Below, in pieces: positions 1 to 7,832 of a stretch of DNA of 56,573 nucleotides. A program made the translations under genes and the position numbers. Origin of the DNA: WRAI01 sp031549605 (GTDB taxonomy: Bacteria; Bacillota; Clostridia; Oscillospirales; UBA929); assembly GCA_031549605.1 (NCBI GenBank), contig JAVBPM010000034.1:1-56573 (forward strand), read 5' to 3'. Position 1 is the stretch's first letter; each line of letters opens with the position of its first letter. The notes under the pieces are model-generated. The model had not been told where the DNA came from. It did no database searches and was given only the letters and a program-made list of their open reading frames with translations.

Positions 1-2
1 CT

Positions 3-98
3 GTACAGGATTTAATCAATAGAGATATTAGTGAACTACAAAGAGTATTTCCTGATATCCCCGAGTCTGTGTTAGACCAATTGAGAAACTATCCATAA
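3..98 (+). CDS. C-terminal end of a protein cut by the window edge
   Basis: Only the last 31 residues are present, ending in ..LDQLRNYP before a TAA stop. The start lies outside the window. The next gene begins 36 bases later on the same strand, and that gene resembles a small immunity-type protein, so this may be the tail of a secreted toxin. That role is inferred from position only, because the fragment has no recognisable motif. Confidence 0.5.
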   Translation, partial: VQDLINRDISELQRVFPDIPESVLDQLRNYP

Positions 99-134
99 AA
101 TTAACAACCAAAAAAATTATTGGAGGAACTAACG

Positions 135-491
135 ATGAATGAGGAATTCATAAAGAAAATCTATGCTTCGATTGTAGAGGAAAACGTAGCACTCTACAAA
201 AAAATGTATAGTGACCTTATCAATGGTGGGGGAGATAACTTAAATGCTTATTCCAGAAATTTGTATGAATTTTATCATGAGTTTGACAAATCACAGCAAA
301 AAATATTTTTCAATATCATTCAACAGGTAATCATCGATACCATATCTAATGTTTTCGGCGTGATTGACGGTATATGTGGTATTGATGACAATGACTGGAA
401 TTTCAAGATGAGTGTTAATGGGCAGGATACAAACGGTGAGTTGCAGGACAGTTTTTTAGAGTATGTTGAAACAATTGAACAAGAAAGATAA
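135..491 (+). CDS. Small acidic helical protein, possible immunity protein (DUF6547-like)
   Basis: The product is 118 residues, starting at the ATG 8 bases after a strong GGAGG site at 122-126; an in-frame TTG at 120 overlaps that site and is rejected. It is soluble, acidic and probably all-helical, with no signal peptide or membrane segment. The middle carries a pattern of the kind IIxQVxIDTxSNVFGxxDG, and the end an LQDxFLEYVE pattern, which I associate from memory with the DUF6547 family. It sits directly after the tail of another gene at the edge of a type VII secretion locus, a usual place for an immunity gene. The immunity role is inference; the gene itself is secure. Confidence 0.6.
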   Translation: MNEEFIKKIYASIVEENVALYKKMYSDLINGGGDNLNAYSRNLYEFYHEFDKSQQKIFFNIIQQVIIDTISNVFGVIDGICGIDDNDWNFKMSVNGQDTNGELQDSFLEYVETIEQER

Positions 492-574
492 AGCATTTTA
501 GCACATCCAATGTGGTTTCACATGAACTAATAATAAAATTCACATCGCAATTAGGAAACAAGGAGGCTACTGAA

Positions 575-2086
575 ATGCCCAACAATCAAGCAACCCAGCT
601 TCTTGCCGATTCGCGCCTAGCATTTCTAAACCAGCAGAACGAAACGGCGCTTCATTTAGCGAAAGAAGCAATCAAACTCGAACCGAATAACCCCGACGCC
701 TACAAATGCGCCGGTAACGCCTACATGTCCTTGGAGCGCTACGACGATGCGGTTAAGAACTACAGCCTTGCCGTCAAATACGATCCGAACAACGGCAACC
801 GGTACTATGATCTGGGCTTTGCACAGGCCACGGCTGAAAAGCTGGCCGACGCCATGAAGAATCTCGCCAAAGCGGATGAGTTGGGCTGCATCCCCGAAAA
901 TCTCGTTCAGTTGTATAATTTGTTTGGGATTATTTGTTTTGATATTGGCAGATATGATGACGCACTCATCAACCTAAGCAAAGCGGAGCAGCTAATTGGC
1001 GTTGATATGGATATCCTGCAGCGCAAAGCGATTATCTACGGTATCAAAGATGATATCAAGAACGGGTTGCTCACAGCCAATCAGATTAAGCTGGTTGCTC
1101 CATCAGAATATCTTGGTTACAAACTCGCTTTTAAGTTGCTTGTACAGGCCAAACGCTTTGATACGGCAAAAACAGAACTTCAAAAAGCGGCTAAGTATGC
1201 GACTCCGACAATGGATTTCTACTTTGATCAAATGACACTTGAACTTGAAAATTACAATCAAGACAAAAACAAAGCTCATTTCCATAAGGCTCTTGAGATC
1301 ATCGAAGCGGCTTTGAAAACTGTTAAACCCGAAATTGCCAGTACAGTTGAAAGCTATATAAACGCCGCAGAGATTTATCTGCAGCTCGAAGATGCGGATA
1401 AAACGCTTGAATGTTTGAATGCCGCACAGGCGCCTTCCGATGCATATAACAACGGATTTGCTATTGTTGATATTGCGCTTGCACCCCCTGCCGAGCTTGA
1501 CGAGTATTCCGTTGAAGAAATGATTGAGGTAGACCGAGAAAAAATGGAAGAAGAACTCGGCGAGTACGGCTTGGAAGAGCTTATCGAGAACACCGAACCT
1601 AACGAAGACGGTGAACGTGAATTTTTCACGGAGATTGAAGAAGAGCCGCAAGAGGCCGGTCCCCTATTCAAGCTGGACGATTCTGAGACGTATGAGATGT
1701 CAAGCGACAACAAAGACCAAATCAATCGCCTATATATAGGAGCATATATGCTCAAAAAAGATTTCGAAAAAGTCATTGAGTATGCCAGAGTATTACAGGC
1801 AAGCGAGGGCATCCAAAACACTTACATAGGCAAATACACAGAGGCAAACGCGCTTAAAGAGATGGGTTCGGCAGATGCAGCTGCGAAGTACGAAGAAATT
1901 ATCAAGTTTTTCCGAAACGCAATGATTAAAGATCCAACGGATATTATGGCAGTGACGTTCCGTGTTCAGTGCTATATTGATATCGAAAACTATGCCGAGG
2001 CAGAGGAGGTTTGTAACCTTCTGACCAAAGAAATCAAAGCACCTCTGCTTGAAAAAATTGCACAGGCAAAGTCGGGGGGTGATTAA
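575..2086 (+). CDS. Tetratricopeptide-repeat protein of the type VII secretion locus
   Basis: This is a 503-residue cytoplasmic protein starting at an ATG 8 bases after AAGGAGG (560-566). The first ~110 residues contain clear TPR units (alternating helices ending in LEPNNPDAYKCAGNAY and YDPNNGNRYYDLGFA), and further helical repeats run through the middle. Around residues 310-390 there is a strongly acidic, probably disordered stretch rich in Glu and Asp, then more TPR-like helices to the end. It has no signal peptide or membrane segment. It lies 2 bases upstream of the first small WXG100-type gene, so it is probably co-transcribed. A scaffold or chaperone role for secreted substrates or the motor is likely but unproven. 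Confidence 0.75.
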   Translation: MPNNQATQLLADSRLAFLNQQNETALHLAKEAIKLEPNNPDAYKCAGNAYMSLERYDDAVKNYSLAVKYDPNNGNRYYDLGFAQATAEKLADAMKNLAKADELGCIPENLVQLYNLFGIICFDIGRYDDALINLSKAEQLIGVDMDILQRKAIIYGIKDDIKNGLLTANQIKLVAPSEYLGYKLAFKLLVQAKRFDTAKTELQKAAKYATPTMDFYFDQMTLELENYNQDKNKAHFHKALEIIEAALKTVKPEIASTVESYINAAEIYLQLEDADKTLECLNAAQAPSDAYNNGFAIVDIALAPPAELDEYSVEEMIEVDREKMEEELGEYGLEELIENTEPNEDGEREFFTEIEEEPQEAGPLFKLDDSETYEMSSDNKDQINRLYIGAYMLKKDFEKVIEYARVLQASEGIQNTYIGKYTEANALKEMGSADAAAKYEEIIKFFRNAMIKDPTDIMAVTFRVQCYIDIENYAEAEEVCNLLTKEIKAPLLEKIAQAKSGGD

Positions 2087-2088
2087 CA

Positions 2089-2406
2089 TTGTCGTTATCT
2101 CATGATATTGTTTTGGATGATAAGGCGTTTACAACCGCTTCATCCGACATGAAAGCTTTAAAGACCCGGTCGGAAACACTGAAAACCAAGCTCAAACAGA
2201 TGTACAAAGACCTGACAACCGCGATGGAAACCCCCGCAGGAGACGCTGTTGAACAAACAGCGGAAAGTGTTCTGATTAAACCAATTGATGATATGTTGCT
2301 TGTAATTGGCCACATTTCATCCACTTTAACGGAAATAATTGGAACCGGTCAGTATAAAGACGTGTTTATCAAGTTCGAGGAACTTAATTCCAGCGTAAAA
2401 TTTTAA
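2089..2406 (+). CDS. WXG100-superfamily small protein, SACOL2603/YwqI-like
   Basis: The product is 105 residues and starts at TTG, preceded by a G-rich ribosome site overlapping the end of the TPR gene. It is predicted to be two long helices joined near TPAGDAVE (about residues 46-53), in the place of the WXG turn. It lacks a literal WXG. Length and layout match the SACOL2603/YwqI type of T7SS-associated protein, which in known LXG systems pairs with effectors as a targeting partner. It is the first of three tandem small helical genes. Function is inferred from size, fold and neighbours. Confidence 0.65.
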   Translation: MSLSHDIVLDDKAFTTASSDMKALKTRSETLKTKLKQMYKDLTTAMETPAGDAVEQTAESVLIKPIDDMLLVIGHISSTLTEIIGTGQYKDVFIKFEELNSSVKF

Positions 2407-2428
2407 TTTTTATTAGGAGGAACAAATC

Positions 2429-2767
2429 ATGGCTATGGGAAGCACCGGCACAGTCAACGTTTCGGCAAAGATGATCGAAGACATCAAAAGTGCAGTTGCC
2501 GATTACAGGGGTAAGGCAAATACTCTTGCGGGGCAGCTCGACAGCGAGGTTAACGGACTGATTCCAAGCAGTTTCGAAGGTTCAGCTGCAACAGGGTTTA
2601 AAGCCTTTTATGAAAAAACCTTCACGTCTGACGAGGGAGTTAATAAAGGCTTAGAAAACTTATTGAAAGCGATTGATGGTGAAGAAGGCATAGCGCAGGG
2701 TATATTAGGCGCGATTCCGGGCGGAGAAGGCGTTGATGAAAAACTTGCTGAAGGCAACAATCAATAA
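2429..2767 (+). CDS. WXG100-like protein with SFEG in place of WXG
   Basis: The product is 112 residues with a very good ribosome site (AGGAGG at 2415-2420). Two helices flank the turn PSSFEGSAATGF (about residues 46-57), where Phe takes the place of the usual Trp of the WXG motif. The C-terminal part is glycine-rich and acidic (IDGEEG, PGGEGVDEK) and ends without a clear YxxxD/E signal. Small helical-hairpin proteins of this kind are secreted by T7SS as dimers. This one lies between two other small helical genes and upstream of the motor genes. It may be a secreted structural substrate like EsxA. Confidence 0.75.
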   Translation: MAMGSTGTVNVSAKMIEDIKSAVADYRGKANTLAGQLDSEVNGLIPSSFEGSAATGFKAFYEKTFTSDEGVNKGLENLLKAIDGEEGIAQGILGAIPGGEGVDEKLAEGNNQ

Positions 2768-2786
2768 TTAAGGAGGAAATATTACA

Positions 2787-3134
2787 ATGGCAGATTGCAG
2801 AATCGTAAACGCAGCAGTTGATTCCGCTGTAAAAAACATTGGCGGCGATAGCGGAGAAGGGCAGGATGCATTAGGCGGAATAGCTCAACAATACAAAACC
2901 GCCGGAGAAGCTTTTATTGAGGCTCTTAAAGCCGCAATTGCGCCAATGGAAGGCGAAACAAAAGATGCTCTGTTGAATTTTTTTACAGTAGGCGATCAGA
3001 GCGTGCAAACCTTCGTTACAGAAAGTTTGCCTAACGCTGTAAAAAGCACCGCTAAGTTGCTTGAAGCAAACAGAAAAAACTTTGAGGATATTGACAAACA
3101 AATCGCATCAAGCATTTCAGGTTCAGGTAAGTAA
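2787..3134 (+). CDS. WXG100-like small helical protein without a WXG turn
   Basis: The product is 115 residues, with AAGGAGG before the ATG. It is alanine-rich and helical, with a central turn around MEGETKDALLNFF (residues ~53-65) where a WXG motif would lie. It ends in a flexible SSISGSGK tail. The length, position just after another WXG100-like gene and strong ribosome site fit a partner subunit for a heterodimer with the gene before it. A long hairpin follows 8 bases after the stop codon. The family assignment is by topology rather than motif, so confidence is moderate. Confidence 0.6.
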   Translation: MADCRIVNAAVDSAVKNIGGDSGEGQDALGGIAQQYKTAGEAFIEALKAAIAPMEGETKDALLNFFTVGDQSVQTFVTESLPNAVKSTAKLLEANRKNFEDIDKQIASSISGSGK

Positions 3135-3142
3135 TCGGAGAT

Positions 3143-3185
3143 ATAAAGTCCTAACCATGTGGACAAAACGTGGTTAGGACTTTAT
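3143..3185 (+). terminator. Long hairpin between WXG100 genes and secretion machinery genes
   Basis: A 17-base-pair stem (3143-3159 with 3169-3185; one G-U pair) encloses a 9-base loop. The descending arm ends in TTTAT rather than a long T run, so it may be a leaky terminator or an mRNA-stabilising 3' hairpin. It would allow the small substrates to be made in excess over the downstream machinery. Confidence 0.7.
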
Positions 3186-3214
3186 AGAATATTATCAGAC
3201 AAGGATGGGTAAAC

Positions 3215-4552
3215 ATGGCATTTAAAATATTGTCTGCTGTCGAGATAGAATTGCTCACCGAAAATCAGCGTACGCAGTACGAGAATGAGCTTACCATTTA
3301 TAATGAGCGGGTTAAATTTGTGGAGCAATTGGAAAAGTTTGAAAATACAGTTATTGAGCCTTATGAGCCTAAGCTTAAATATATTTCGGCTGTCAATAAA
3401 GCCCCCGAAAAGACATATTCTAATCCGGAATATGTTGTAAAAACGATTGAACCAATCGCGAAACCCGAACTCAAAGTGGTGACTGCTAATTTTGATGAAC
3501 CCATAACAACGAATGTACCAAAATACTCAAAAGCAAAAAGTGTCCCGGTAGATCACATAAAAAAAGTAGATCCATGTAGGCCTACGTTACCGCAAATTAG
3601 CAAAGCAGCTGCTCCCGTCAAGCCTTTCACAAAAGCCGAACAGCAAGTACCGGCTCTGCCGCAAATTACTAAAGCAACCGCGCCTGTCAACTCTTTTACT
3701 AGAACAGAGCAACAAGCGCCGGTTTTGCCGGTAAGCAAAAAAACTGTCGTTCCGAGTAAGACATTCACGAAAACCGAACAAGCCAACCCCAAATTGCCTG
3801 TAGCAACCAAGCGACAGATTTTTATGGATGTACTTTTTGTTTCTGTTGCCCTTGATAACGATGCAATTAGGGCAAGCACACACACAATGGATACTCCTGC
3901 CATTGGAGTTCCCGCATTTGTGGCACCAGAAAAAACACAGCCGCTTTTACCGAAGACAACTGTGAAATGTTTAGAAGTTAATGTGTTTAAAAAACCCGAA
4001 ATATCCGCTGTCGACTTGCCAAAAGCAGTAACCCCACAGCAAGTAAATGTTTCATTTAAAAAAGCAAACAAAACCAAGGCAAAGCTGCCTGAAGTTTCAA
4101 ATATAGCTTCCATTAGTGTTTCCTTCAACAAACCAGAGCCTAGCAAAGCAAAATTGCCAATTACTGCAAAAACTAATATTCCAAATAGTCAGTTTAAGAA
4201 AACAGGGCGTACATTATCAGCGCTACCTGTGATCGGCACGATAAGAGCAGGCATCCAATCGTACACAGCGCCTGAAAATCAAAAAACTGTTCTGCCGACA
4301 TTTACTAGGCCAGTTGCAGCATTCAACCCAGATTTTAAACAGCTAAACGACAGCACGTCTAAAATTGAATATCCGTCAATAAGCGTTGCTCCTATAAAGC
4401 CATTCAAAAAAGTGACAGGCAATGCAAGTGGCATCCCCAGTGTCAACGCTGTTGCTGTTCCCGATGCATATGCAAACGAATCGCTAAAGAAATTGCTGCC
4501 GACAAATAAGAGAACGAAAGTGCGGAAGGAGCAGTTGCATGAAAAACAATGA
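3215..4552 (+). CDS. Repeat protein of 23-residue Leu-Pro units, unknown function
   Basis: The product is 445 residues, basic, and has no signal peptide or membrane segment. Residues 1-60 are helical (ENELTIYNERVKFVEQLEKF). From residue 125 a repeat begins with LP, then a hydrophobic/Thr/Lys stretch, then an aromatic F about 14 residues in, followed by a KK/TK-type polar segment. LP occurs at 125, 148, 171 and 194, then at 245, 268, 291, 314, 337 and 360, exactly 23 apart within each block. A degenerate unit and a 28-residue insertion lie between the blocks. YP/IP/LP at 386, 407 and 428 continue with a 21-residue spacing. The gene overlaps the motor gene by 14 bases. The sequence looks low-complexity and extended; a linker or scaffold at the secretion machine is possible, but no function is recognised. 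Confidence 0.75.
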   Translation: MAFKILSAVEIELLTENQRTQYENELTIYNERVKFVEQLEKFENTVIEPYEPKLKYISAVNKAPEKTYSNPEYVVKTIEPIAKPELKVVTANFDEPITTNVPKYSKAKSVPVDHIKKVDPCRPTLPQISKAAAPVKPFTKAEQQVPALPQITKATAPVNSFTRTEQQAPVLPVSKKTVVPSKTFTKTEQANPKLPVATKRQIFMDVLFVSVALDNDAIRASTHTMDTPAIGVPAFVAPEKTQPLLPKTTVKCLEVNVFKKPEISAVDLPKAVTPQQVNVSFKKANKTKAKLPEVSNIASISVSFNKPEPSKAKLPITAKTNIPNSQFKKTGRTLSALPVIGTIRAGIQSYTAPENQKTVLPTFTRPVAAFNPDFKQLNDSTSKIEYPSISVAPIKPFKKVTGNASGIPSVNAVAVPDAYANESLKKLLPTNKRTKVRKEQLHEKQ

Positions 4553-7500
4553 AATAATGGTTTCAGCAAAATTTGAAAGCACCGAGATTTCCGATGAGAT
4601 TTCCTTTCTTATTATCAAAGATATTACGCTCCGTGCCTTAATTGAAGCGATTTATTACGGTCTGAAAAAATCAAGCAAATTCGAAAAGCATTTTGAGATT
4701 TTAGAGCAATATTTAAAAACACGCAAAGAGCTGCAAGTACTGTACAATGCAAAAGGTGATTTTAGTATTGTCGATTTTTCCGACATCTTTACAGCAAAAG
4801 ACGAGAATGGGAAAAATATGACAATCAGCATTTTCGAAAAAAAGCTTGACGAACTTGGGTTTGTAACATCAAGTTCATTGTTGTTTACTGCAAATACGAC
4901 AGTCAATCCCATGGCGCTGTTCAATAAATCTGAAAACAGTTACATATTAAAAGATGAAGAAACCCTTGAATACAACATCAGCACTCGCAGACTTAATGTT
5001 ATTGAACCGTCAGTGATCGATATTTTGCCCCCCGGCGAAGTCCCACAGAAAGCCAAACAGTCGCTGCTTGACGTCATTATTCCGACTGCGCTTTCTGCCG
5101 GAGGCATGATTGCCGCGCGTTACCTTATGACGGCACTTGCGCCAAGTTCAAGCGGCATGGGGAACATGATGATGATGATGTCGGGAGCTATGGCTGTCGT
5201 TGCGTTCGTCACCTCTTTTTATAACTACCGAAAACAAAAAAGAGAGTATGGCAAAAGCGTTGAAGAATGGAAGGACAACTACGAAAATTACATTGCCAGA
5301 AAAATTGCTACAATAAAAGAATGGCAGCAAAGTGATATTAAATATCTTAACAGTACATACCCCAATATGGGCACGCTTTTAGCCAATACTGCCGAGATCA
5401 ACGGAGCTATTTTTGCTCGCTCTCAAAATGATAATGATTTTATGCGAATTTCACTTGGGACGTCCGAAGAAGTAAAACCGTTGTTTGAGATCAAATCCGA
5501 GAAAACAGACAGCATTTCTTATGATGTTTACTACAAGATGGTTTCATATATAGACGGTGAAAGGCGCAAGAACAAAATTAACATTTATGTCCCGTCTAAG
5601 AAGGAGGATAAAAGGCGTAAAAAATTAGCGCTGTCAGATCCGGCGGCTCTTGCAGATGAAGATAAAAACAAGGGCTTGCTCACAGAACTCCCTTATGTTT
5701 TCGCAAACAAAGGCGTTGATCCTGACGATAAAAACGAAATTATCGGGTTCAACTACTTGCGCAGCGATGACGGAAGTAAACCGCCGCTGCTTGTGGATTT
5801 GAGATCAAGCGGCGCTTTGGGTGTTATTTCAAACGATGATCAGACCTCAAAAAACCTTGTACAGCACATTGTTTTTGAACTTGCATACTATCATTCCCCT
5901 GAAGATTTGCAGTTTGTTTTCTTTTTTGAAGGGGAAAACGACTCAAGAAAACAAAACGAAGCGCTTAAAAACTATAAATATCTGCCGCATACAAATGAGT
6001 TGTTTGACGGCGTTTCCCAGTTTGTCTTTAACAAAGAAAGTTCCGGCGTTGTTTTCGGGCAACTGCTCAGCATTATGAACGAACGCACAAAAAACAAAAA
6101 AGATGATGAAGAAAAAAGCTCTGATCAGAAACAGACTCAGATTGTTTGCATTGTTTTCTATGATTATGACATCAAAGAAACGGGCTTTTCAAAGTTCCTT
6201 CCGGAAGTTCCCAAAGAGGGCGAACCCTATGTCAATGAAAACGGCTTAACCTTTATCTTCATTCAAAATGAAAAAGATAAGCTGCCGAAATATTGCGGGA
6301 ATATCATTAACATCGATAAAGACAATCCTAAGAACAGGCTCAGCAGTTTGCGCTACAACGTTCTCAGCCGTGAAACGCTAAATGTTTTGAGCGAGAGCAA
6401 CGATAAAAAAGGCGAACAGGTAAATGATACCGACAAACTCATTGAATACAAGGCATTCCAAAACGAATACATCTTTGACCAGCAAGGAAAATACAGCGAA
6501 TCATATACAAAGGCGTTTAAACAGCTGAGCGCGATCTATTATACCCGCATTGCTGAAAACGGCAAGGTGCCGTCCATGGTAACATTATTTGAACTGTGGG
6601 ACTATAACTCCGATAGCCTTAGCAACGGGGAACCGAAACAAAAAATACTTGAAAGCTGGGAAACTGTCGAAAAAAATGACATCACCCGTAATCTTTGTGT
6701 TCCTATCGGAGCGAATGAGCATGGTTCAATGTACCTAGATCTTTATGAAAAAGCAGACGGGCCGCATATGCTGGTAGCCGGAACTACCGGTTCCGGCAAG
6801 TCTGAAACAATCATTACATATCTGATAGGCTTGTGCATGAAGTTTTCACCAATGGACTTAAATCTCATGCTCGTTGACATGAAAGGCGGCGGATTCTCCG
6901 ACCGTTTGGGTGATCTTCCACACTGCGTTGGCGCGGTTACTGATACGGCTGGCGAAGACGAGGGAACATCTGCCGCGTATATGCTCAAACGTTTCTTGGA
7001 ATCTTTGAATGCTGAAATTAAACGCCGCAAGCTGCTGCTTTCCAGTTTGGGCGTGGACAATGTTGACTCATATATTCGTGCTTTGCGTGTTATTAAAGAG
7101 TTGAAGTCAATTAGTGATACGCCTGAAAATCAAGGTAGAATTGAAAAACTCAAAAAAAAATTAAACGACAAGCAGAAAGGGGCTTTAGGTAAAGATTTAA
7201 AGGATTTGCACCCACTTTCTCACCTTGTTTTGGTGGTTGACGAATTTACCGAGCTTAAAAGATTTTCAAGCGAAAGCAGTGATATCGACTTTATCGCCGA
7301 AATCACGACCATTGCTCGTGTCGGCAGAACGCTTGGTTTCCACATTGTTCTTGTCTCCCAAAACATTGAGGGCGCTATTACTGACGATATTCGCGTTAAC
7401 TCGAAAGCGAGAATATGTCTTAAAGTTGCAACGAAACAGGCGTCAAAAGAAATGATTGACAGCCCTGTTGCAGCCGCTCCAACCATGCCTCTTAATGGTC

Positions 7501-7832
7501 GCGCATACTTGCTTGTTGGAACCGGTTCGCGTTTTGAATACTTCCAATCGGCATATACAGGAGCCAATAAGAACTTGAATATTGAACCGCCCATTGTTGT
7601 CACAGAAGTTCCGAATTCCGGCAAATTCAATAGCGACTTTTATTCTTCCAAAAAGGATAATGAGAAAGATAAAAAGAGAAATGCCAACATCAACGAACAC
7701 GATACACAGCTTGCCTATGTCACAAGCACAATCATCGAGATGAGTAAGGATATGGAAAAACCAAAGCCAATCTTCTTGCCGCCGCTCACAGGCAAAATTG
7801 TTGATGAGACAGAATGGAGGTTTGCGCAATGA
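4539..7832 (+). CDS. essC: Type VII secretion membrane ATPase, EssC N-terminal half (motor domain 1)
   Basis: The product is 1097 residues; the ATG lies within the end of the preceding gene after AAGGAG. Residues ~1-115 do not look like the paired FHA domains of classical EssC and may instead be a ubiquitin-like (EsaB/YukD-type) fold. Two membrane segments follow at about 177-203 and 208-228 (with a run of five Met), then a long region that would hold a degenerate ATPase domain. The intact FtsK/SpoIIIE motor has Walker A GTTGSGKS at 748-755, Walker B VVDE at 899-902, and VGRTLGFHIVLVSQN. The protein ends at the motor-1/motor-2 linker (FLPPLTGK), and the next motor domains are in a separate gene coupled by an ATGA overlap. 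It should energise secretion of the WXG100 proteins. Confidence 0.9.
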   Translation: MKNNEIMVSAKFESTEISDEISFLIIKDITLRALIEAIYYGLKKSSKFEKHFEILEQYLKTRKELQVLYNAKGDFSIVDFSDIFTAKDENGKNMTISIFEKKLDELGFVTSSSLLFTANTTVNPMALFNKSENSYILKDEETLEYNISTRRLNVIEPSVIDILPPGEVPQKAKQSLLDVIIPTALSAGGMIAARYLMTALAPSSSGMGNMMMMMSGAMAVVAFVTSFYNYRKQKREYGKSVEEWKDNYENYIARKIATIKEWQQSDIKYLNSTYPNMGTLLANTAEINGAIFARSQNDNDFMRISLGTSEEVKPLFEIKSEKTDSISYDVYYKMVSYIDGERRKNKINIYVPSKKEDKRRKKLALSDPAALADEDKNKGLLTELPYVFANKGVDPDDKNEIIGFNYLRSDDGSKPPLLVDLRSSGALGVISNDDQTSKNLVQHIVFELAYYHSPEDLQFVFFFEGENDSRKQNEALKNYKYLPHTNELFDGVSQFVFNKESSGVVFGQLLSIMNERTKNKKDDEEKSSDQKQTQIVCIVFYDYDIKETGFSKFLPEVPKEGEPYVNENGLTFIFIQNEKDKLPKYCGNIINIDKDNPKNRLSSLRYNVLSRETLNVLSESNDKKGEQVNDTDKLIEYKAFQNEYIFDQQGKYSESYTKAFKQLSAIYYTRIAENGKVPSMVTLFELWDYNSDSLSNGEPKQKILESWETVEKNDITRNLCVPIGANEHGSMYLDLYEKADGPHMLVAGTTGSGKSETIITYLIGLCMKFSPMDLNLMLVDMKGGGFSDRLGDLPHCVGAVTDTAGEDEGTSAAYMLKRFLESLNAEIKRRKLLLSSLGVDNVDSYIRALRVIKELKSISDTPENQGRIEKLKKKLNDKQKGALGKDLKDLHPLSHLVLVVDEFTELKRFSSESSDIDFIAEITTIARVGRTLGFHIVLVSQNIEGAITDDIRVNSKARICLKVATKQASKEMIDSPVAAAPTMPLNGRAYLLVGTGSRFEYFQSAYTGANKNLNIEPPIVVTEVPNSGKFNSDFYSSKKDNEKDKKRNANINEHDTQLAYVTSTIIEMSKDMEKPKPIFLPPLTGKIVDETEWRFAQ

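Noticed and set aside
7814..7828. Earlier ATG for the second motor gene
   Set aside because: It overlaps the GGAGG ribosome site that serves the ATG at 7829.
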